From contig CAZINX010000034.1 in NCBI GenBank assembly GCA_964540795.1, positions 1-11,146 on the forward strand: a stretch of 11,146 bases of DNA, written 5' to 3'. The DNA is from Dichotomicrobium sp964540795 (lineage in GTDB: Bacteria > Pseudomonadota > Alphaproteobacteria > Rhizobiales > Rhodomicrobiaceae). The position numbers and the translations under genes were made by a program. The notes under the pieces are model-generated. The model searched no databases. It was given only the letters and a program-made list of their open reading frames with translations, and had not been told where the DNA came from. Below are positions 7,321 through 11,146 of this stretch, piece after piece. Positions within the stretch are counted from its first letter, which is position 1. Every line of letters begins with the position of its first letter.

Positions 7321-8301
7321 CTATTCGACTTCCATGCCGAGTTTGACGACCAGTTCGCGGAAAACCTCGTACTGGTTGTTGATGAAGTCGATGGACTCCT
7401 CGACCGACATCTGCACCGGGACTGAACCGAGGTCGCGGGCCTTTTGCAGGAAGTCCTCGTCCTCGCCGATCTGCTTGAGCCATTCGCCCCAACTGGTCTT
7501 CACCTCTTCCGGCAGGCCTTTGGGGCCGGCGATGCCGCTCCAGCCAACGAGCGCGTTCAGGTCGCCGCGGCCCAGTTCGTTCGCCGTGGGCGCATCGATG
7601 CCGGGAACCGGCTCTTCGGTCGTCACCATCAGCGGGCGCAGCACGCCGTTCTTGATGTGACCGGCAAGCGCCGAAGAGTTCGTGCAGATGAAGTCGGCAT
7701 TCCCGGTGATTACCGCCGTCGCAGCCGCGCCGCCGCCGCGGAAGGGCAGATGGATGAGCGCGGCGTTGGCGTCTTCCACGCCGAAAGCGTCAACGGCCAG
7801 CGCGCCCGCGAGATGCAGCAGCGAGCCGACGCCTGAGGAGCTGTAGCTTACGGAGCCAGGGTTCTCCTTGATCCTGGACACCAGGTCGTCCATCGACTCG
7901 ATGTCGGACTCCGCCGAGACGGCGCAGACGACCGGGTTGATCTCGAAAACGCCGATATAGTCGAAATCGTCGATGGCGTAGGGGAGCGTGGCCTTCATCG
8001 CCGGGTTCACGGTGTGGGAGCCGACACGCGCCACCATCATGGTGTAGCCATCCGCTTCGGCATTCGAGACCGAAGCCGTCCCGGTCACGCCGCCGGCGCC
8101 GGTGCGGTTAACTGGCAGAACCGGCCGGGGCACGTATTTCGGCGTGACGGAGGCCAGATTGCGGCCGGCGATATCGGTTGCGCCGCCGGCGCCATAAGGG
8201 ATCACAAGCGTAATCGGGCGTTCGGGGTACTGCGCATACGCCGCTGCCGCCGAGAACGCGAGCGCAACGGCTGCGGCCAGGAGCTTTACAAACATTTTCA
8301 T
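7321..8301 (-). CDS. tctC: TTT periplasmic solute-binding protein TctC (Bug family)
   Basis: This 326-residue protein is the extracytoplasmic receptor of the TTT system and should capture an organic acid in the periplasm for TctA/TctB. It has a Sec signal peptide: MKMFVKLL, a hydrophobic core and AYA at 21-23, with cleavage likely before Gln24. The mature part starts with the Bug-family pattern YPERPITLVIPYGAGGATD (25-43); the glycine-rich turn and Asp43 belong to the ligand loop of characterised relatives. Further family stretches are NRTGAGGVTGTASV (65-78), DGYTMMV (84-90), SYSSSGVGSLLHLAGALAV (152-170), FRGGGAAATAVITGNADF (187-204) and GWSGIAGPKGLP (253-264). The ATG at 8301 gives a compact signal peptide; AAGGAGAG upstream is 11-13 nt away, rather far. 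A GTG four codons earlier is too close to that site. It is the first gene of the operon, 43 bp before tctB. Confidence 0.94.
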   Translation of the reverse strand: MKMFVKLLAAAVALAFSAAAAYAQYPERPITLVIPYGAGGATDIAGRNLASVTPKYVPRPVLPVNRTGAGGVTGTASVSNAEADGYTMMVARVGSHTVNPAMKATLPYAIDDFDYIGVFEINPVVCAVSAESDIESMDDLVSRIKENPGSVSYSSSGVGSLLHLAGALAVDAFGVEDANAALIHLPFRGGGAAATAVITGNADFICTNSSALAGHIKNGVLRPLMVTTEEPVPGIDAPTANELGRGDLNALVGWSGIAGPKGLPEEVKTSWGEWLKQIGEDEDFLQKARDLGSVPVQMSVEESIDFINNQYEVFRELVVKLGMEVE

Positions 8302-8423
8302 TTTTCGATCCACTCTCCTTGGGTTTCTCTCCGATATTGTCATTGATAGCCGCGCGAGCGGCTTTCGAAAGGCGCGTCAGGCAACCATCCCTCACAATCC
8401 GCGCCCAGGACCATGCAGGACAT

Positions 8424-8453
8424 TGTCAACCATATCATGTCGTTATAGACGAT
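8424..8453 (-). promoter_or_regulatory. AT-rich candidate control region upstream of tctC
   Basis: In the 281-bp gap between the permease stop and tctC, one patch is visibly richer in A+T. It holds an exact TTGACA on the minus strand (8424-8429), but no good -10 hexamer lies 16-18 nt downstream. It also holds an imperfect dyad, ATCATGTC-GTTATA-GACGAT (8434-8453), with core GTC-N6-GAC. This could be an operator for tctCBA. The rest of the gap shows only GC-rich short repeats, including a 10-bp palindrome GCAAGCTTGC at 8551-8560. No regulator gene is next to it. Confidence 0.25.
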
Positions 8454-8582
8454 TGCGACCTAAAGCGCACTGTCGGAATCAGCGCGCCGTGCGCGCACGC
8501 GCTTGCCCAACGACCCGGCAGGACAGCGGCCAGCCGCGATTCAGGCCGTCGCAAGCTTGCTGTGGGAAAGAGGCGCTTGCCC

Positions 8583-9614
8583 TTAAACCATCATCTGGAA
8601 CGCCAGCCCGGCCAGCATCGCGCCGGTCAGCCCGAGCAGGAAATACGCCGCGAACACGCGCGGCTTGACCAGCGACCATACCGCCGCCATCGCCGGGACG
8701 GAGCTGACCCCGCCCGCGATGATGAAGGCCATCGCCGCGCCCATGCTCATGCCCTGTTCGGTGAGGCCCGCCAGCAGCGGCGGCGCGACGTAGGCGTTCA
8801 GGTAGGCCGGCACGCCGACGACGGCAGAGATCACGATCGGGAGCAGGCCGTCGCCGCCGACGACCCCGGCGATCAGGCTGGCGGGGACGTAAGTGACCAA
8901 TAGCGCCTCCAGCACGTAAGCCAGCGCCAGCCACTTCACGAGGAACAGCGCGTTGCCGGCCAGTTCGCTGCGGAACGTTTCTCGCCGCTCGCCCTCGCCC
9001 CAGAAGCGCCAGACTGGCTTGCCGTCGAGGCTGGGCTTCTTCTTGCAGCAGCCGACCGAGGAGCGCGCGCGCAGCGGGTCAGCAAACGCGCCATTCGCCA
9101 TCATCGCCTTGATCGCGAAGCCGCCCATCAGCCCCAGCCCGACAGCGGCGACCGCTTTCGCGATGGCGAAAGGCCAGCCCAGCGCGCTCGCGGTAATCAG
9201 CAGCGTCGGCGGGTCGATCAGCGGTGAGGACAGCCAGAACGCCATCACCGGCGCAAGCGGCACGCCGACGGCGAGCAGCCCGGCGATGAACGGGATCACC
9301 TGGCACGAGCAAAACGGCGCCAGCCCGCCAAACAGCGCGGCCAGCAGGATCATATGCGTCTCGCGTCCCTTGAAGGCGTTGCCGATCATGGTCTCCGCCC
9401 CGGCGGCCTTCAGCCACGCGATCAGGATCACGGCGAAGATGATATAGGGCAGCGTGCGGGCGAACGCGGTCGCGGCGAACACGGTAATGTGCTGGAAATT
9501 CGCAGAGTCGAGCGCCAGCACCGCCAGCGGCAGCAGCACGACCAGCGTCCACGGCGTCCACAGCCAGCCTTTCCAGTCGATGCGGCGCGGGGCAGTTTGC
9601 AGCGTGTCGCTCAT
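8583..9614 (-). CDS. arsP: ArsP-type permease (COG0701/DUF318), putative arsenical exporter
   Basis: This 343-residue inner-membrane permease belongs to the ArsP_1 / COG0701 family. Hydrophobic segments are spread through residues about 20-175 and 220-343, separated by a cytoplasmic-looking hydrophilic loop (176-219). The family signature APFCSCQVIPFIAGLLAVGV (99-118) contains Cys102 and Cys104, followed by MAFWLSSPLIDPPTLL (124-139). The second half has PAYLNAYVAPPLLAGL (269-284). The loop carries a further pair, Cys189-Cys190, followed by three lysines. Characterised ArsP exports trivalent organoarsenicals; many family members are uncharacterised, so arsenical export here is inferred from its operon with arsR and from arsC-arsH next door. 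The ATG at 9614 has GGGAG 6 nt upstream and begins one base after the arsR stop, so the two genes are surely co-transcribed. An upstream in-frame ATG lies inside arsR and lacks such a site. Confidence 0.88.
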   Translation of the reverse strand: MSDTLQTAPRRIDWKGWLWTPWTLVVLLPLAVLALDSANFQHITVFAATAFARTLPYIIFAVILIAWLKAAGAETMIGNAFKGRETHMILLAALFGGLAPFCSCQVIPFIAGLLAVGVPLAPVMAFWLSSPLIDPPTLLITASALGWPFAIAKAVAAVGLGLMGGFAIKAMMANGAFADPLRARSSVGCCKKKPSLDGKPVWRFWGEGERRETFRSELAGNALFLVKWLALAYVLEALLVTYVPASLIAGVVGGDGLLPIVISAVVGVPAYLNAYVAPPLLAGLTEQGMSMGAAMAFIIAGGVSSVPAMAAVWSLVKPRVFAAYFLLGLTGAMLAGLAFQMMV

Positions 9615-9615
9615 G

Positions 9616-9942
9616 TCAGTCTCCCGGTTCGCGCCCCACATCGGCGCAGCATTGGTTGAGGATGTAGCCCGCCAGCGTTTCGAGCCGGCCGAAGCACGGC
9701 CGGTTGATCACGGAACGGCCCTGTTTCTCTTGTTCGATCAGTCCGGCGGAAGCGAGGAATTTCAGGTGGTGAGCAAGCGTGGAAGCGGGCATTCCGGTGC
9801 GCGTCTGGATCTCGCCGATGGTCAGGCCGGCAGTGCCCGCGCGCACAAGCGTCAGCACGACTTCCAGCCGCGCCTCCGATCCGAGGGCAGCGAAGCCCTG
9901 TGCGACCTCTTCGACGTCAAGCTCTTTTTGCCTTGAAACCAT
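9616..9942 (-). CDS. arsR: ArsR/SmtB-family repressor
   Basis: This 108-residue winged-helix protein should repress the divergent arsenic genes and release DNA on binding As(III). The recognition region reads LTIGEIQTRTGMPASTLAHH (40-59), followed by the wing LIEQEKQGRSV (68-78). It lacks the ELCVCDL-type metal site of plasmid ArsR. Its cysteines are Cys83 in NRPCFGRL and the pair Cys98-Cys99 in NQCCADV near the C-terminus, resembling the C-terminal thiol sites of other ArsR subclasses. The ATG at 9942 is chosen because the protein starts there at normal family length; upstream sequence in the same frame crosses the promoter region and arsC. There is no recognisable ribosome site, and the predicted transcription start is within a few bases of the ATG. 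The stop is one base from the permease ATG. Confidence 0.92.
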   Translation of the reverse strand: MVSRQKELDVEEVAQGFAALGSEARLEVVLTLVRAGTAGLTIGEIQTRTGMPASTLAHHLKFLASAGLIEQEKQGRSVINRPCFGRLETLAGYILNQCCADVGREPGD

Positions 9943-9959
9943 AATTCTAGTTTTATAGT
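9933..9959 (+). promoter_or_regulatory. Candidate arsC-arsH promoter
   Basis: TTGAAA (9933-9938) and TATAGT (9954-9959) are good -35 and -10 matches on the plus strand, with a short 15-bp spacer. The -35 lies inside the 5' end of arsR. Transcription would start near 9966, giving a leader of about 40 nt before arsC. Confidence 0.4.
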
Positions 9960-9963
9960 GATT
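9943..9963. promoter_or_regulatory. Candidate ArsR operator (imperfect dyad)
   Basis: AATTCTA (9943-9949) and TAGTGATT (9956-9963) form an imperfect inverted repeat with core CTA-N6-TAG. It is AT-rich in a GC-rich background and overlaps the -10 elements proposed for both arsR and arsC, where a bound ArsR would block both promoters. Confidence 0.4.
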
Positions 9964-9977
9964 TTGGCGGCTGTCAA
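9950..9977 (-). promoter_or_regulatory. Candidate arsR-arsP promoter
   Basis: On the minus strand an exact TTGACA (9972-9977) is followed after 16 bp by TAAAAC (9950-9955); the overlapping TATAAA (9952-9957) gives a 14-bp spacer. Either places the transcription start at about 9942-9946, at or just before the arsR ATG. Confidence 0.45.
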
Positions 9978-10005
9978 TGTCGGCTTCATAGAGAGGTGCG
10001 CGCGT

Positions 10006-10428
10006 ATGAACATCGTGATCCACCACAACCCCGATTGCGGCACGTCGCGCAATGTGCTGGCGATTATCCAGGCGGCGGGTTACCAGCCTGCCGTCATCGA
10101 ATATCTGAAAACCGGCTGGACGCGGCCCCAACTGCTCGGCCTGTTCGCCGCCGCAGACCTCTCGCCGCGTGCGGCCCTGCGCGAATCCAAGTCGCCAGCC
10201 GAAGAGCTCGGGCTGCTCGAACCGGACGTGGACGATGAGGCGTTACTGGAGGCGATGATCGCGCATCCGGTTCTGGTCAACCGTCCGATCGTGTGCTGCC
10301 GCAACGGCGTGCGGCTTTGCCGCCCGAGCGAGACCGTGCTTGACCTGCTCGGCCGCTGGCCGCCTGGTCCTTACTACAAGGACGACGGCGCCCTGCTCAT
10401 CAACGAGGAAGGAAAACGCGTTGGCTGA
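10006..10428 (+). CDS. arsC: Arsenate reductase, glutaredoxin-dependent (ArsC)
   Basis: This 140-residue cytoplasmic enzyme reduces arsenate to arsenite using glutathione and glutaredoxin. It matches the R773-type ArsC family throughout. The N-terminus has HHNPDCGTSRNVL (6-18) with the nucleophile Cys11. Arg59 (in RAALRES), Arg93 (in LVNRPIV) and Arg106 (in RLCRPSETVLDLL) occupy the places of the three arginines that bind arsenate in R773 ArsC. EELGLLEPD (66-74) and MIAHPVLVNRPIV (84-96) are further family stretches, and the length is normal. The ATG at 10006 has AGAGG 9 nt upstream; an in-frame ATG 48 nt earlier lies over the promoter region. Cys97-Cys98 follow NRPIV and are not part of the usual mechanism as far as I know. 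Its stop overlaps the arsH start by eight bases. Confidence 0.96.
   Translation: MNIVIHHNPDCGTSRNVLAIIQAAGYQPAVIEYLKTGWTRPQLLGLFAAADLSPRAALRESKSPAEELGLLEPDVDDEALLEAMIAHPVLVNRPIVCCRNGVRLCRPSETVLDLLGRWPPGPYYKDDGALLINEEGKRVG
10405..10413 (+). promoter_or_regulatory. Ribosome binding site supporting the arsH TTG start
   Basis: GAGGAAGGA, within the end of arsC, ends 7 nt before the TTG at 10421. No in-frame ATG is placed near it, which decides the start. Confidence 0.65.
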
Positions 10429-11143
10429 GGACTTCGATACGTTTCCGAGCCTGGACGAAGGCGCATTCCGCCCGATAGAGAAAAAAGCGCTTTTGGACCC
10501 GCCGCGCGCAAGTCATCCCCCGCGTATCCTGCTGCTCTATGGCTCGCTGCGCCCGCGGTCCTACAGCCGGCTCGCCAGCGAAGAGGCCGCGCGCATCCTG
10601 CGCCGTTTCGGGGCTGAAACGCGGACCTTTAACCCGTCCGGCCTACCGCTGCCCGATGATGCCGATGATAGCCACCCGAAGGTGCAGGAACTGCGCGAAC
10701 TGGCGATGTGGTCCGAAGGCATGGTCTGGTGCTCGCCGGAGCGCCACGGCGCGATGACCGGCATCATGAAGGCGCAGATTGACTGGATTCCGCTGGCGCT
10801 GGGCGGTGTGCGCCCCACCCAGGGCAAGACGCTGGCTGTGATGCAGGTCTCCGGCGGTTCGCAGAGCTTCAACGCGGTCAACCAGCTGCGCGTGCTGGGG
10901 CGCTGGATGCGCATGGTCACGATCCCGAACCAGTCCTCGGTGCCCAAGGCCTATCTGGAGTTCGATGAGGACGGGCGGATGAAGCCCTCGCCGCTCTATG
11001 ACCGGATCGTGGATGTGATGGAAGAGCTGATGAAGTTCACGCTGCTGCTGCGCGACCGGGCGGATTATCTGACGGACCGATATAGCGAGCGCAAGGAGAG
11101 CGCCGAGGACGTCGCCAAGCGCGTCAACCAACGCAGCCTTTAA
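10421..11143 (+). CDS. arsH: ArsH, NADPH-dependent FMN oxidoreductase
   Basis: This 240-residue flavoprotein belongs to the ArsH family; characterised members use FMN and NADPH and can oxidise trivalent organoarsenicals to the less toxic pentavalent forms. The flavodoxin-like fold begins at PPRILLLYGSLRPRSYSRLA (33-52), in which GSLR and SYSR belong to the flavin phosphate-binding loop. The SPERHGAMTGIMKAQIDWIP stretch (105-124) and GKTLAVMQVSGGSQSFNAVN (135-154) are typical of ArsH. The C-terminal part, with WMRMVTIPNQSSVPKAYLEF (162-181), also fits, and length and ends look complete. The TTG start overlaps the arsC stop by eight bases behind a strong ribosome site, so it is translationally coupled to arsC. 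Only three bases follow the stop, so further ars genes could lie beyond the window. Confidence 0.95.
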   Translation: MAEDFDTFPSLDEGAFRPIEKKALLDPPRASHPPRILLLYGSLRPRSYSRLASEEAARILRRFGAETRTFNPSGLPLPDDADDSHPKVQELRELAMWSEGMVWCSPERHGAMTGIMKAQIDWIPLALGGVRPTQGKTLAVMQVSGGSQSFNAVNQLRVLGRWMRMVTIPNQSSVPKAYLEFDEDGRMKPSPLYDRIVDVMEELMKFTLLLRDRADYLTDRYSERKESAEDVAKRVNQRSL

Positions 11144-11146
11144 GCG

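Noticed and set aside
8551..8580. Possible hairpin after the permease stop (GCAAGC with GCTTGC, plus the palindrome GCAAGCTTGC)
   Set aside because: The stem is 6 bp with an 18-nt loop and no T-tract; not enough to call a terminator.

Overview
The window looks like a piece of a GC-rich alphaproteobacterial chromosome, possibly Hyphomicrobiales or a relative; this is an inference. The support is the high GC content, a dihydropteroate synthase with the N-terminal extension familiar from alphaproteobacteria, the tripartite tricarboxylate transporter (TTT) genes, and an arsR / arsC-arsH locus of the type seen in that class. No insertion sequence, phage gene or CRISPR array is visible. Ten protein genes and one tRNA fill the window, with short intergenic gaps. 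Four of the ten genes appear to begin with TTG, each behind a good Shine-Dalgarno sequence.

Layout. (1) Positions 1-3037, minus strand: a CPA2 (Kef-type) cation/proton antiporter with a C-terminal TrkA-N domain, followed 103 bp downstream by folP. (2) Positions 3254-3329, plus strand: tRNA-Lys(CUU), followed by two adjacent hairpins, the second resembling an intrinsic terminator. (3) Positions 3531-5182, plus strand: the large and small subunits of a two-component aconitase X, with stop and start codons overlapping. (4) Positions 5233-8301, minus strand and convergent with (3): a complete TTT system, tctC-tctB-tctA. A dyad separates its end from the aconitase X genes. (5) Positions 8583-11143: a divergent arsenic locus. 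arsR and an ArsP-type permease are on the minus strand; arsC and arsH are on the plus strand. A 63-bp intergenic region holds candidate overlapping promoters and an operator-like dyad.

How the parts may work together. TctC should bind a carboxylate in the periplasm and hand it to the TctA/TctB membrane unit. The adjacent aconitase X is a hydro-lyase family whose characterised members act on cis-3-hydroxy-L-proline or mevalonate 5-phosphate. No hydroxyproline, pyrroline-carboxylate or mevalonate enzyme lies nearby, so the pair may form an import-and-dehydrate module for an unidentified hydroxy-carboxylate. This is the best candidate for undescribed biology here.

In the arsenic locus, ArsC reduces arsenate to arsenite. 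ArsH is an FMN enzyme associated with organoarsenical oxidation. The permease is the only exporter visible: there is no ArsB or Acr3. The permease carries FCSC and CC cysteine motifs and may be the efflux route. arsR has no clear ribosome binding site, and its predicted transcription start nearly coincides with its ATG, so it may be translated from a leaderless mRNA.
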